DNA from: Aureitalea marina
GTDB lineage: Bacteria; Bacteroidota; Bacteroidia; Flavobacteriales; Flavobacteriaceae
Length of the DNA: 64,000 bases
Direction: 5' to 3'
Assembly (NCBI RefSeq): GCF_002943755.1
Contig: NZ_MQUB01000001.1
Location: forward strand, 2,344,501-2,408,500
Program-made: the position numbers and the translations under genes
The notes under the pieces: model-generated
Seen by the model: only the letters and a program-made list of their open reading frames with translations
What the model was told of the DNA's origin: nothing
Databases searched by the model: none
Shown here: positions 18,901 to 28,079 of the stretch, piece by piece
How the letters are laid out: every line of letters begins with the position of its first letter
How positions within the stretch are numbered: position 1 is the first letter of the stretch

Positions 18901-19419
18901 ATGAGCAAACTGCGCTACCTATTGATGCTATCCCTGGCCACCCTGGTCATATCCTGTGGAGGAAATGAGAAAAAAGAGAAAGAAGAAGAATCTGCACCTG
19001 TTAAGATCGGGACGCAGGACAGTTCTGCCAAAGAGGACTCCAACTCCGTCAATGTAGGTCTTACTGGCAATGACCTAATGCAATACAACAAGAACGAGAT
19101 CAAGGTAAAAGCCGGACAGGAAGTTACCTTAACACTTCGTCATGTAGGTCAACAGGAGTTGTTGGTCATGGGGCATAATTTCGTACTCTTAAAACCGGGT
19201 ACGGTAATCAACGAATTTGCCATCAAAGCCGCTGAAGTAGGAAAGGATGCCGACTGGATTCCGGAAGATGGTAAAGACGTAATCGTTCACACCAAAATGA
19301 TCGGTGGAGGTGAAAGTACTTCGATCACCTTTACTGCTCCAGAGGCTGGCACCTACGATTTCATCTGCAGTTTCCCCGGGCACTCTGCCATGATGAAAGG
19401 GAAGTTCATCATAGAATAA
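18901..19419 (+). CDS. azu: Azurin-like blue copper lipoprotein
   Basis: A type 1 copper protein that carries electrons in the periplasm, for example between the respiratory chain and terminal reductases or oxidases. The four copper ligands are visible: His92 in M-G-H-N-F, then Cys156, His161 and Met165 in CSFPGHSAMMKG with the exact azurin spacing. A lipobox (L-V-I-S-C, Cys19) and a charged Lys/Glu-rich linker (about 20-48) tether the domain to the membrane, whereas proteobacterial azurins are soluble. The gene is monocistronic and convergent with the TIM-barrel gene. Confidence 0.92.
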   Translation: MSKLRYLLMLSLATLVISCGGNEKKEKEEESAPVKIGTQDSSAKEDSNSVNVGLTGNDLMQYNKNEIKVKAGQEVTLTLRHVGQQELLVMGHNFVLLKPGTVINEFAIKAAEVGKDADWIPEDGKDVIVHTKMIGGGESTSITFTAPEAGTYDFICSFPGHSAMMKGKFIIE

Positions 19420-19421
19420 TC

Positions 19422-20345
19422 CTACCGAAAATCATCGCTTTCGCGATAGGCTTGGATCACTCGATTCTCGCCTTGCACTCCATCTATGGAATTACCATGT
19501 TCCATTCCCAGTATGCCATTGAATTGACGCGAGTGGATGTATTTGAACACATTCTTGTAATTGATCTCGCCGGTGGTGGGTTCATTCCTGCCGGGATTAT
19601 CTCCAATCTGGAAATAGCCGATCTCATCCCAGCACGCCTCAATATTAGGCAATAGATTCCCTTCCTGGATCTGCTGATGGTAGATATCAAATAGGATCTT
19701 ACATGAAGGACTGTTTACAGCCTTGCAGATCTGGTAGGCCTGAGGGGATTCCGCCAAGAAAAGCCCAGGGTGATTTCTGAAATTCAGCGGTTCCAACACC
19801 ATGACCAATCCATGCGGTTCCAAAATTGCACTGGCTTGCTTCAGGGATTCGATCACATTGACCGTTTGATAATCCTTGTTTAGCCTTAAATCTACATGGC
19901 CTGGCACTACCGTCATCCATTTTGCATTAACCCGCTTGGCAACTTCCACAGATGACCTGATGTCCGCCAGGAACTCGTCCCGCCATTCTTGCTTTCCACT
20001 CGCCAAGTTCGGCTCTTTCCAATAGATCTTGTGTGCAACAAATACCCCCATGTCCATGCCCAATCGCTCCATGGCCGCCGCCATTCGCTTTTGGGTCTCC
20101 AGGCTACGGCCTTTCATTTCGTTATCCTCAAACGACCGGAATCCCTTGTCTGCCATAAATTCCAACTGTGCTACCTCGTCCTTGCCTGCCGAAGCCTCAA
20201 ACATCCCTAGGTGAGGGGCATAGTTCAAATTGAAAGTAGGATCAGTGTCCTTGGACAATTGCATTTGAGCTAAGGCAGAAGCCCCGCCTAATGCAAAAAA
20301 GGAGCCTGTCAGGGCTCCTTTTTCTATAAAATTTCGTCTGTTCAT
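19422..20345 (-). CDS. Tat-exported TIM-barrel isomerase (hydroxypyruvate isomerase-like)
   Basis: An approximately 307-residue xylose-isomerase-like TIM-barrel protein. An open frame extends to 20465, but the start at 20345 is preferred because it gives a twin-arginine signal (M-N-R-R-N-F-I-E-K-G-A-L-T-G) typical of this family, while the longer version would bury it. Metal-binding residues are suggested by M-V-L-E-P-L-N (Glu), F-D-I-Y-H-Q-Q (Asp/His) and G-M-E-H-G-N (Glu). It lies 10 bases after the gluconate-dehydrogenase-like subunit gene, in one operon with it and the GMC oxidoreductase, so it probably acts in the periplasm on an oxidised sugar. Confidence 0.85.
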   Translation of the reverse strand: MNRRNFIEKGALTGSFFALGGASALAQMQLSKDTDPTFNLNYAPHLGMFEASAGKDEVAQLEFMADKGFRSFEDNEMKGRSLETQKRMAAAMERLGMDMGVFVAHKIYWKEPNLASGKQEWRDEFLADIRSSVEVAKRVNAKWMTVVPGHVDLRLNKDYQTVNVIESLKQASAILEPHGLVMVLEPLNFRNHPGLFLAESPQAYQICKAVNSPSCKILFDIYHQQIQEGNLLPNIEACWDEIGYFQIGDNPGRNEPTTGEINYKNVFKYIHSRQFNGILGMEHGNSIDGVQGENRVIQAYRESDDFR

Positions 20346-20355
20346 AACCCTCGGT

Positions 20356-21042
20356 TTACAGTGCCATGGCTTTACCATTATTTCCGGCTTGGCCCAGGTT
20401 GATACAACCCAGTTGTTGTCCTGGCACGGGATCGTACCAAAGCACATTCTTCCCAATCTGCTCACTGGATTTCCAGGCCCAGACTGTCATTCCTCGAATG
20501 GTTCCGAGTAAAGCGGACGCCGCTGCTTCATTACTGATGGCAGGGAAATTATTCGGATCAGCTTGACGGTAAAACGCATCCATCTCTTTACCATAAGCCT
20601 GCATTTTCTCAGGATCAAAAGCTAAAAACTCGGCCAGCAATGCATCGTAATCTTCTACCGTTCCTTTTCCAAGTCCCTTTTGGTAACGTTCATTGAACAA
20701 GGTCTCAAATTGAGTCCAAAGAACCGGTAGATGCTGCCGCAACTGACCATAACTATCTTGTACCTCAGCCACAGGAAGGTCGTGTTCCGTTGGAGTCACT
20801 TCGTTCCAGTATGCATCGATAAAGTTATGAGCACCTATATCAACAGCACCTGGTACTTCTGGATCTGACGGTATGATCAGATCGACCATATGCTTAAGGG
20901 CATAACCTTGGTCGACAGAAAGAAAAACCGGTTGAAAATCGGGCTCGTTGGCACAGCTTTGTAATAAGCTGACAACCGTAGGCGTGGCTACCAGGAATCC
21001 GGCGCCATATCCTAAACTCTTTAATGCTTGTCTTCTATCCAT
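20356..21042 (-). CDS. Gluconate 2-dehydrogenase subunit 3-like Tat protein
   Basis: A 228-residue small subunit partner of GMC oxidoreductases. A Tat-type signal begins M-D-R-R-Q-A-L-K-S-L and is followed by a hydrophobic stretch ending S-C near residue 30. The D-L-I-I-P-S-D-P-E-V-P-G-A segment is the hallmark of the gluconate 2-dehydrogenase subunit 3 family. In known pairs this subunit is required for export or assembly of the flavin subunit. It follows the oxidoreductase gene by two bases. No cytochrome subunit is encoded next to it. Confidence 0.88.
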   Translation of the reverse strand: MDRRQALKSLGYGAGFLVATPTVVSLLQSCANEPDFQPVFLSVDQGYALKHMVDLIIPSDPEVPGAVDIGAHNFIDAYWNEVTPTEHDLPVAEVQDSYGQLRQHLPVLWTQFETLFNERYQKGLGKGTVEDYDALLAEFLAFDPEKMQAYGKEMDAFYRQADPNNFPAISNEAAASALLGTIRGMTVWAWKSSEQIGKNVLWYDPVPGQQLGCINLGQAGNNGKAMAL

Positions 21043-21044
21043 GA

Positions 21045-22748
21045 TCAGGCTTCGTTTTTAAGTTGTTCAGCGGCGTGATTTGCAGCTCTGGCGCTAAAAG
21101 CCATATAGGACAGTGACGGGTTCACACAGCTTGCAGAAGTCATGAACGCCCCGTCGGTTACATATACATTCGGAACAGCATGCAGTTGATTGTTCGCATT
21201 GAGAACCGATGTCTCAGGGTTTCTTCCCATTCGGGCCGTCCCCATTTCGTGTATTCCCAGTCCTGGTGCTCCAGGATCGTCCCAAGGCTGAATATTCGTG
21301 TAACCGGCCTTGGTCAGCATATCGACCGCCTGATCGACCATGTCCTTCCGCATTTCGTATTCGTTCTCTTTCCATTCTGCATCGAAGGTGACTGTTGGAA
21401 GACCCCATTTATCGAGCTTGTCGTAATCCAGGGTCATTTTGTTTTCGTGATAAGGCAGGCACTCCCCAAATCCGAGCAGTAGCATACGCCAGGCTCCCGG
21501 TTTGGTCATGGCTTCCTTGTATTCGGATCCATAGGCCAATTCCGCCACCACTTCATTGTAGTTACTTCTGCTGGCTCCTCCTTGATAACCGTAGCCTCTT
21601 GTGAAGTTAGGCTGATCGGTCTCGCCTCCTATATTTCTAAACCGAGGAATGTAGATCCCGTTCGGTCTTCTTCCTTTATAGTATTTGTCCTCAAATCCAG
21701 GTACATCTGCCCAGGCACCTGCCTTAAAGTGGTGGTCCATGATGTTGTGACCCAACTCTCCAGAGTCGTTGCCCAAACCATTCGGGAACCGCTCGCTTTT
21801 AGACTGCATCAAAATGCTGGCAGAAGCAATGGCCGAGGCACACAGGAAGATCACCTTGGCATTGAATTCCAATTTCTCATTGGTCTCTGTATCAATGACC
21901 CTAACCCCGGTCGCTTTACCGGTAGCATCGTCGTACATCACCTCATGTACAATAGAGTTTGGTCGTATAGTCAAATTACCCGTACGCTCTGCGGCAGGTA
22001 AGGTAGATGAGTTACTACTGAAATAACCCCCAAACGGACAGCCACGCATACAGCGATTTCTGAACTGGCAATTTGAACGGCCTTCGAAAGTTTCCGTACC
22101 TGTAATATGAGCTGCACGTCCAATGGTTAATACCCTACCATCGTCGTAGTTCTCTTCCATCTTGCCTCGCAAGTCTTGCTCTGCACAGTTCAGTTCCATC
22201 GGAGGACAGAATTTTCCATCCGGAAGAACCTCCAGCCCTAATTTCTCACCGCTGACACCAATAAATTCTTCCACCTTGTCGTACCAGGGTGCGATATCGG
22301 CATAACGAACAGGCCAGTCTACAGCAACACCTTCGTTCTTATTGGCTTCAAAATCGATATCACTCAAGCGATAGCTCTGACGACCCCATACCAAGGATCG
22401 ACCACCTACGTGATATCCCCTCAACCAATCAAAACGCTTGGTCTCATTGTAAGGGTGGTCCAAATCATTTACAAAGAAGTGCCTGTGAGCTTCATCGGTT
22501 GTATAACCGGAGCGCGATTGTTTAAGCTGCTTGGCCTTCTCTTCCTTCGGCAAATTCCCCTTGTACTTAAAATCCCAGGGGTCCATGTTCATGGTGTGGT
22601 AGTCCTTGATGTGCTCTACCATTCGTCCTCTTTCCAGAACCAGGGTCTTCAGGCCATTCTCGCAAAGTTCCTTTGCAGCCCATCCACCACTGATACCAGA
22701 ACCAACAACGATAGCATCGTACATTTCATTGGTGTTAGGTGTATTCAA
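21045..22748 (-). CDS. GMC-family flavin oxidoreductase
   Basis: A 567-residue FAD-dependent sugar or alcohol dehydrogenase. The FAD-binding GSGISGG motif is at about residues 16-22, and the C-terminal H-E-M-G-T-A-R-M-G and N-P-S-L-S-Y-M-A-F-S-A-R-A blocks carry the catalytic histidine/asparagine region. Cysteines in N-R-C-M-R-G-C-P-F-G are typical of the Bacteroidota subgroup. It has no signal of its own and probably leaves the cell with the Tat-bearing small subunit. The start is uncertain: TTG at 22748 fits the family N-terminus better, while the first ATG is at 22724; there is no upstream ATG. By context it probably makes 3-keto sugars. Confidence 0.88.
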   Translation of the reverse strand: MNTPNTNEMYDAIVVGSGISGGWAAKELCENGLKTLVLERGRMVEHIKDYHTMNMDPWDFKYKGNLPKEEKAKQLKQSRSGYTTDEAHRHFFVNDLDHPYNETKRFDWLRGYHVGGRSLVWGRQSYRLSDIDFEANKNEGVAVDWPVRYADIAPWYDKVEEFIGVSGEKLGLEVLPDGKFCPPMELNCAEQDLRGKMEENYDDGRVLTIGRAAHITGTETFEGRSNCQFRNRCMRGCPFGGYFSSNSSTLPAAERTGNLTIRPNSIVHEVMYDDATGKATGVRVIDTETNEKLEFNAKVIFLCASAIASASILMQSKSERFPNGLGNDSGELGHNIMDHHFKAGAWADVPGFEDKYYKGRRPNGIYIPRFRNIGGETDQPNFTRGYGYQGGASRSNYNEVVAELAYGSEYKEAMTKPGAWRMLLLGFGECLPYHENKMTLDYDKLDKWGLPTVTFDAEWKENEYEMRKDMVDQAVDMLTKAGYTNIQPWDDPGAPGLGIHEMGTARMGRNPETSVLNANNQLHAVPNVYVTDGAFMTSASCVNPSLSYMAFSARAANHAAEQLKNEA

Positions 22749-22790
22749 AATAATCTAGAATTATTGTTAATCTTTCAATAGAAAAGCTAT

Positions 22791-22798
22791 CAAATATA
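22791..22798 (-). promoter_or_regulatory. Putative -7 box for the GMC oxidoreductase operon
   Basis: TATATTTG on the minus strand, an exact TAnnTTTG match, 42 bases before the TTG start, in the AT-rich divergent region between the two sugar operons. Confidence 0.45.
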
Positions 22799-22837
22799 TA
22801 AATTTTCAATCCGATATTTCAATATTTAAAAAAAGAC

Positions 22838-22845
22838 TATTTTAG
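22838..22845 (+). promoter_or_regulatory. Putative -7 box for the 22.9-28-kb operon
   Basis: TATTTTAG, close to TAnnTTTG, 45 bases before the ATG of the first gene of the plus-strand sugar operon. Its distance from the divergent minus-strand box (about 40 bases) would allow joint control of both operons. Confidence 0.35.
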
Positions 22846-22890
22846 GGAAAATTTTACGCACAACAACCACACTAATCCCCTTTAAATACA

Positions 22891-23865
22891 ATGAAAAAAC
22901 TCGCGTTCGGCGTCCTTGTGTGCGCCTTATTTTTTATCGGATGTAAGGAAAAAAGCACCGAAACCTCCGATACAGAAGTTAACCCATATTCCGTTGAAGT
23001 TGAAGAGACAGAATCTCCCTTTTTCAAGATATCCCTTGCGCAATGGTCATTGCACAAAATGGTGTTGGAAGACGGACAGGATCCGCTCGGTTTCGCTGGT
23101 GAAGCCAAAGCTCTTGGTTTTGAAGCCGTCGAATACGTTTCGGCCCTTTACACACCTCACCTGGACAGTTTAGGTGTCGATGGGTTGATCGAAGCTATGA
23201 AAGCCGAACAAGAAAAGCATGGCGTCTCTTGTGTTCTAATCATGGTTGATAACGAAGGTGACCTGGCTGATCCAAACGAAGAAGCTCGGGATCAGGCCGT
23301 AGAGAATCATAAGAAATGGGTAGATGCGGCAGCCGCTCTGGGCGGACACTCCATTCGGGTGAACACCTTTGGCACCAACGAAGTAAAAGAATGGCAGCCG
23401 GCCGTGCAGGATGGACTTACCAAACTAGCTCAATATGCTGCTACTAAAAACATCAATGTTCTGATCGAAAATCACGGATGGCTCTCATCCGATGCTCCGG
23501 AAGTGATGAAAGCTATCGCCGCTGTGAACATGGAAAATGTCGGTACATTACCGGATTTCGGCAACTGGTGTGTCAAACGCGCCGATGGGGCCAAATGGGG
23601 AGAATGCCTGGAAGAATATCCTGACTATTACCAAGGAATAGAACTCATGATGGCGGAAGCCAAGGCTGTTAGTGCGAAGTCATACAAGTTTGATACAGAA
23701 GGCAATGAGACCAAATTGGACTATGCCCGTATGTTGCAAATAGTGAAGGATGCCGGATATACCGGACATATCGGAATCGAATACGAAGGTGACGAATTGA
23801 CCGAGAAAGAAGGTATCAGTGCCACGATGAATTTGCTCATCAAAGCTGCTCAAACCCTTAACTAG
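22891..23865 (+). CDS. Lipoprotein TIM-barrel sugar isomerase/epimerase-like protein
   Basis: A 324-residue lipoprotein (lipobox F-F-I-G-C, Cys18) with a short acidic linker and a xylose-isomerase-like TIM barrel. Candidate metal ligands sit in V-L-I-E-N-H-G (Glu), L-P-D-F-G-N-W (Asp) and I-G-I-E-Y-E-G (Glu). As a lipoprotein it should act in the periplasm or at a membrane surface. It is the first gene of a plus-strand operon with a permease, an oxidoreductase, a second TIM barrel and a DUF1080 lipoprotein, and is divergent from the GMC oxidoreductase operon, which suggests a shared sugar pathway. Confidence 0.85.
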   Translation: MKKLAFGVLVCALFFIGCKEKSTETSDTEVNPYSVEVEETESPFFKISLAQWSLHKMVLEDGQDPLGFAGEAKALGFEAVEYVSALYTPHLDSLGVDGLIEAMKAEQEKHGVSCVLIMVDNEGDLADPNEEARDQAVENHKKWVDAAAALGGHSIRVNTFGTNEVKEWQPAVQDGLTKLAQYAATKNINVLIENHGWLSSDAPEVMKAIAAVNMENVGTLPDFGNWCVKRADGAKWGECLEEYPDYYQGIELMMAEAKAVSAKSYKFDTEGNETKLDYARMLQIVKDAGYTGHIGIEYEGDELTEKEGISATMNLLIKAAQTLN

Positions 23866-23870
23866 AAACT

Positions 23871-25094
23871 ATGAAGACAGCAATCTACGCCAAGCTTTCC
23901 TTTATGATGTTCCTGGAGTTCTTTATCTGGGGAGGTTGGTTTGTGACCATGGGTATCTATTTGCCCAACACACTTGGAACAGATGGTTCTGAAACAGCGC
24001 TGGCTTATTCTACCCAATCCTGGGGAGCCATTATCGCTCCATTTATCATCGGGTTGATCGCCGACCGTTTCTTTAACGCGGAGCGGATTTTGGGAATACT
24101 TCATTTGGTTGGCGCGTTCTTGATGTACCAATTGGCTAATGCCGATAATTTCGCCCAATTCTATCCCTATGTACTGGGATATATGATCGGTTATATGCCA
24201 ACCCTGGCCCTGGTGAACTCGGTTAGTTTTAATCAGTTGGACGACCCTTCTAAACAATTTGGGTTTATCCGTGTTTGGGGAACTGTGGGTTGGATCGTAG
24301 CGGGGATCGTGATCTCGAGGGTTTTCCTTTGGGATTCTGAAGAAGGAATCGCCAATGGTATGCTGAAGAATACCTTCTTAATGACTGCCGTGGCTTCGGC
24401 CGTATTAGGGGTATTTAGTTTTCTATTACCCAAGACTCCACCCAAGAAGGGCGAGCGAGCCAGCATCAGTGAGATACTCGGATTGGACGCTTTAAAATTA
24501 TTGAAGGACAGGAATTTCCTGATCTTCTTCCTGGCGTCTGTATTGATCTGTATCCCCTTGGCTTTTTACTACCAGCACGCCGGGCAGTTCCTGGGAGAGA
24601 TTGGGGTCGATAAACCTGCAGAGAAGATGACCATCGGTCAGATGTCCGAAGTGATCTTTATGTTATTACTGCCCTTCTTCTTTAAACGATTTGGCTTTAA
24701 AAAGACCATACTTGTTGGAATGCTGGCCTGGACTATTCGCTATTTGTTATTCGCATATGGCGACTCAGGAGAATTGCTGTTCATGTTGATCATCGGGATC
24801 GCATTGCACGGGATCTGTTACGACTTCTTCTTTGTTTCCGGACAGATCTATACCGACAGTAAGGCCGGCGAACAATACAAGAGCTCGGCCCAGGGATTGA
24901 TCACTTTAGCCACTTATGGAGTTGGTATGCTGATCGGTTTCTGGATAGCCGGTCAGATCACTGATAAATTTGCATTGGGCGAAGGGGCCCATGCTTGGGA
25001 TCAGATCTGGATATATCCGGCCATTTTCGCGGGTGTGATCTTTATTCTGTTCGCCCTTTTATTTAAGAACGAAAAAGTAGAATACAAACAATAA
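23871..25094 (+). CDS. NupG-like MFS permease (nucleoside:H+ symporter family)
   Basis: A 407-residue inner-membrane transporter with about 12 hydrophobic helices. The opening M-M-F-L-E-F-F-I-W-G-G-W, the Q-S-W-G-A-I-I-A-P-F loop and the F-G-F-I-R-V-W-G-T-V-G-W motif match the nucleoside:H+ symporter (NupG/XapB) branch of the major facilitator superfamily. In Bacteroidota such permeases commonly sit in sugar-acid or keto-sugar operons, so the substrate here is more likely a sugar derivative than a nucleoside. It starts five bases after the lipoprotein gene and ends six bases before the dehydrogenase gene. Confidence 0.85.
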   Translation: MKTAIYAKLSFMMFLEFFIWGGWFVTMGIYLPNTLGTDGSETALAYSTQSWGAIIAPFIIGLIADRFFNAERILGILHLVGAFLMYQLANADNFAQFYPYVLGYMIGYMPTLALVNSVSFNQLDDPSKQFGFIRVWGTVGWIVAGIVISRVFLWDSEEGIANGMLKNTFLMTAVASAVLGVFSFLLPKTPPKKGERASISEILGLDALKLLKDRNFLIFFLASVLICIPLAFYYQHAGQFLGEIGVDKPAEKMTIGQMSEVIFMLLLPFFFKRFGFKKTILVGMLAWTIRYLLFAYGDSGELLFMLIIGIALHGICYDFFFVSGQIYTDSKAGEQYKSSAQGLITLATYGVGMLIGFWIAGQITDKFALGEGAHAWDQIWIYPAIFAGVIFILFALLFKNEKVEYKQ

Positions 25095-25100
25095 TATTCA

Positions 25101-26234
25101 ATGAGCAATAAAATTCGTTGGGGGGTTTTAGGCGGTGGAGGTGATTCCCTGATCGGGGTGTTGCACCGTGTAGCCGCCTCTATGTTTGATGCATACCAGC
25201 TGACAGGAGCCGTATTTAATCCTGATCACGAGACCAGTAAAGCCTTTGCCAGGCAGATTGGTATTCCTACGGATAGGATCTATTCAGATCATCATGAAAT
25301 GATCAGACTGGAAATGCAATTGCCGGAAGATGAGCGGATACAGGTAGTAAGCGTACTTACTCCTAATTTCCTCCACTTCCCAATGGCTAAGCAGTTACTG
25401 GAGAATGGTTTCTCCGTGATCTGTGAAAAACCCATGACCATGACCTATGCCGAGGCTCTGGAGTTAGAGGCAATACACCAAAAAAGTGGCGCTGTATTTG
25501 CGCTGACCCATACTTACACGGGCTACCCTATGGTCCGGCAGATGAAGCAGATGATCGCCCAAGGCGTGATCGGGGAGATCCAAAAGGTAGATGTGCAGTA
25601 TTACCAGGGGTGGATAAATCCTATTATTCACGACCCTCAATTGCGTAAGACAACTTGGCGTCTAGACCCTGAAAAATCAGGGATCAGCTGCTGCATGGGC
25701 GACATCGGAGTGCACGGCTATCAAATGTTGGAATTTGTGACCGGCCTTGAGGTCAAATCCATTCTCGCCGATCTGAATCACCTCTATGAGGATAATCAAA
25801 TGGATATAGATGGCACCGTGCTGTTGCGGTTTGACGGAGCGGCCAAAGGAGTGCTTCGAGCCAGTCAGATTGCGACTGCAGAGGAGAATAACTTCTCCGT
25901 TGCGGTTTACGGAAAATCCGGCAGCCTGAAGTGGGAACAGGAAAACCCGAATTATCTTTATCTACTTACTGAAGACAAGCCATTGCAGACCTTGAAGCCT
26001 GGCCATAGTTATAACGACAAAATGTCCCTAGACGGGACTAAGCTTCCTCCGGGTCATCCGGAAGGGATCTTTGATGCTATGGGCAATATCTATAAAGGAG
26101 TTGCCAAAGCAGTCCGGAATCAACCTTATGAAGCCGGAGAATTTCCGGGAATGCGAGATGGGGTTCGCGGCATGCATTTTATTGAGGAAGCCGTTGCCTC
26201 TCATGCCAACGGAAATGTTTGGACAGATCTATAA
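25101..26234 (+). CDS. Gfo/Idh/MocA-family oxidoreductase
   Basis: A 377-residue NAD(P)-dependent dehydrogenase. The N-terminal Rossmann fold shows G-V-L-G-G-G-G-D-S, and the E-K-P-M-T-M-T segment carries the conserved catalytic lysine of the family. The C-terminal dimerisation domain contains G-D-I-G-V-H-G-Y, with the histidine usual for sugar substrates. There is no signal peptide, so it acts in the cytoplasm, probably oxidising or reducing the ring keto group of a sugar imported by the preceding permease. The next gene follows after three bases. Confidence 0.9.
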   Translation: MSNKIRWGVLGGGGDSLIGVLHRVAASMFDAYQLTGAVFNPDHETSKAFARQIGIPTDRIYSDHHEMIRLEMQLPEDERIQVVSVLTPNFLHFPMAKQLLENGFSVICEKPMTMTYAEALELEAIHQKSGAVFALTHTYTGYPMVRQMKQMIAQGVIGEIQKVDVQYYQGWINPIIHDPQLRKTTWRLDPEKSGISCCMGDIGVHGYQMLEFVTGLEVKSILADLNHLYEDNQMDIDGTVLLRFDGAAKGVLRASQIATAEENNFSVAVYGKSGSLKWEQENPNYLYLLTEDKPLQTLKPGHSYNDKMSLDGTKLPPGHPEGIFDAMGNIYKGVAKAVRNQPYEAGEFPGMRDGVRGMHFIEEAVASHANGNVWTDL

Positions 26235-26237
26235 GCT

Positions 26238-27290
26238 ATGAAGACAATAAAAGGACCGGCCGTATTCCTGGCTCAGTTCATGGATGATAAGGCGCCATTC
26301 AATAGTTTGGATGGGCTGTGTGGATGGGCTGCAGACCTGGGGTACAAAGGAATTCAGATCCCCACTTGGGAAACCCGCCTGATCGACCTGACCTTGGCAG
26401 GAGAAAGCAAAGATTACTGCGACGAATTAAAGGGCAAGATCAACTCTTATGGCCTAGAGATAACAGAACTATCTACACACCTGCAAGGTCAGTTGGTGGC
26501 GGTTCATCCAGCCTACGACCTGATGTTCGACAACTTTGCCCCGGACGATTGCAAGAACAATCCGGCCAAACGCACAGAGTGGGCACGTCAACAAGTGATC
26601 TCTGCCGCAAAGGCAAGCGGTCATCTAGGGTTGAGCGCCCATGCTACATTTAGTGGAGCACTGATGTGGCATATGTGGCATCCCTGGCCTCAGTTGCCTT
26701 CTGGTTTAGTAGAAATGGGATTCGAAGAACTGGCCAAACGCTGGCTTCCACTACTCGATGTTTTCAAGGACAATGGAGTAGCGGTCTGCTACGAGATCCA
26801 TCCGGGGGAAGACCTGCACGATGGAGTGACTTTTGAACGTTTCCGGGAAGCCACAGGGAACCACGAGGCTGTGAACATACTCTATGATCCCAGTCACTTC
26901 GTGCTACAGCAATTGGACTACATCACCTATATTGATCACTATCACGAATTCATCAAAGCCTTTCATGTAAAGGATTCAGAATTCAATCCCACAGGCAAAA
27001 AAGGTGCATTTGGTGGCTATGGAGACTGGAAGGACAGGGCCGGAAGATATCGCTCCCTGGGTGACGGACAGATAGATTATAAGACCGTTTTTAGCAAACT
27101 GACCGAATACGGATGTGATGTCTGGGCCGTCATGGAATGGGAATGTGTCATCAAGAGTCCGGAACAAGGTGCTCGGGAAGGCGCTAAGTTTATTAGTGAT
27201 CACATCATTGAAGCCACCCAAAAACGATTTGACGACTTTGCAGGTGCAGAGATCGATAAAGAACAACTACGCAGAATACTAGGATTATAA
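26238..27290 (+). CDS. Cytoplasmic TIM-barrel sugar isomerase/epimerase
   Basis: A 350-residue xylose-isomerase-like TIM barrel without a signal peptide. Probable metal ligands are in V-C-Y-E-I-H-P-G-E (Glu/His), Y-D-P-S-H-F (Asp/His), F-H-V-K-D (His) and V-M-E-W-E (Glu). It resembles the family often paired with Gfo/Idh/MocA dehydrogenases in Bacteroidota sugar operons. It lies between that dehydrogenase and the DUF1080 gene, and is the only one of the three TIM barrels of this locus predicted to stay in the cytoplasm. Confidence 0.87.
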   Translation: MKTIKGPAVFLAQFMDDKAPFNSLDGLCGWAADLGYKGIQIPTWETRLIDLTLAGESKDYCDELKGKINSYGLEITELSTHLQGQLVAVHPAYDLMFDNFAPDDCKNNPAKRTEWARQQVISAAKASGHLGLSAHATFSGALMWHMWHPWPQLPSGLVEMGFEELAKRWLPLLDVFKDNGVAVCYEIHPGEDLHDGVTFERFREATGNHEAVNILYDPSHFVLQQLDYITYIDHYHEFIKAFHVKDSEFNPTGKKGAFGGYGDWKDRAGRYRSLGDGQIDYKTVFSKLTEYGCDVWAVMEWECVIKSPEQGAREGAKFISDHIIEATQKRFDDFAGAEIDKEQLRRILGL

Positions 27291-27300
27291 AACAAACCAC

Positions 27301-28056
27301 ATGAAACGCTTACCCTTTCTATTATTAACCGCATTGATCGTTGTTTCCTGTAAATCCAAAGAAAAGGAAGTAACGGAAGAAGCAGAAGATACAGCAGCAA
27401 ATACCGAAGTCATGACCGAAGAAACAGAAGAACCTCAATGGATGGTACTTTTTGACGGCACCTCTACCGAGCAATGGAGAGGATATATGCAGGACGACAT
27501 CTACCCGGAGTGGACCATAGAAGGTGACGCTCTCGCCTTTACTCCCGGAGAAGAAGGTGGAAAGAATATCATCACCAAAGAAAAATTCAGGAATTTCAAA
27601 TTATCCATGGAATGGAAAGTCTCCGAAGGAGGCAACAGCGGAATTTTCTGGGCAGTGGTCGAGGACGAAAGGTTCCCTGAAGCCTACCAGACAGGACCGG
27701 AGATCCAGGTTCTGGACAATGAGCGTCATCCTGATGCTAAAGTTGCCGGCGGAACCCACACTGCCGGGGCCCTTTATGACATGATCAAGCCAAAAGTAGA
27801 TGCTACCAACCCTGCGGGAGAATGGAATCTTTGCGAGATCACCGTGGATTATGCCAATAATTATGGCAGTGTTACCATGAACGGTGAAAAGATCGTTGAG
27901 TTTCCTGTAACAGGACCAAAATGGGATGCCATGGTTGCCGGGTCCAAATTTGCGGATTGGGAAGGTTTTGCGATGTCTGAAGAAGGGCATATCGGCCTAC
28001 AAGATCACAGCGACAAGGTCTGGTACAGAAACATTAAGATCCAGGTATTGGAATAA
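27301..28056 (+). CDS. DUF1080 lipoprotein, probable 3-keto-disaccharide hydrolase
   Basis: A 251-residue lipoprotein (V-V-S-C, Cys17) with an acidic Glu/Thr linker (about 19-45) and one DUF1080/PF06439 domain. Characteristic strands are visible: W-M-V-L-F-D-G-T-S at the start, N-S-G-I-F-W, G-P-E-I-Q-V-L-D-N and H-I-G-L-Q-D-H at the end. The family, of concanavalin-like fold, is annotated as 3-keto-disaccharide hydrolase and cleaves glycosides after oxidation at C3. It ends the operon and is followed by a strong terminator. The substrate is unknown. Confidence 0.87.
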   Translation: MKRLPFLLLTALIVVSCKSKEKEVTEEAEDTAANTEVMTEETEEPQWMVLFDGTSTEQWRGYMQDDIYPEWTIEGDALAFTPGEEGGKNIITKEKFRNFKLSMEWKVSEGGNSGIFWAVVEDERFPEAYQTGPEIQVLDNERHPDAKVAGGTHTAGALYDMIKPKVDATNPAGEWNLCEITVDYANNYGSVTMNGEKIVEFPVTGPKWDAMVAGSKFADWEGFAMSEEGHIGLQDHSDKVWYRNIKIQVLE

Positions 28057-28079
28057 GTCCGTTCGAAATATTTTATACG

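Noticed and set aside
20346-20465. 40-codon N-terminal extension of the TIM-barrel gene at 19.4 kb
   Set aside because: It runs into the preceding gene and would place the twin-arginine signal internally; the ATG at 20345 is far more likely.
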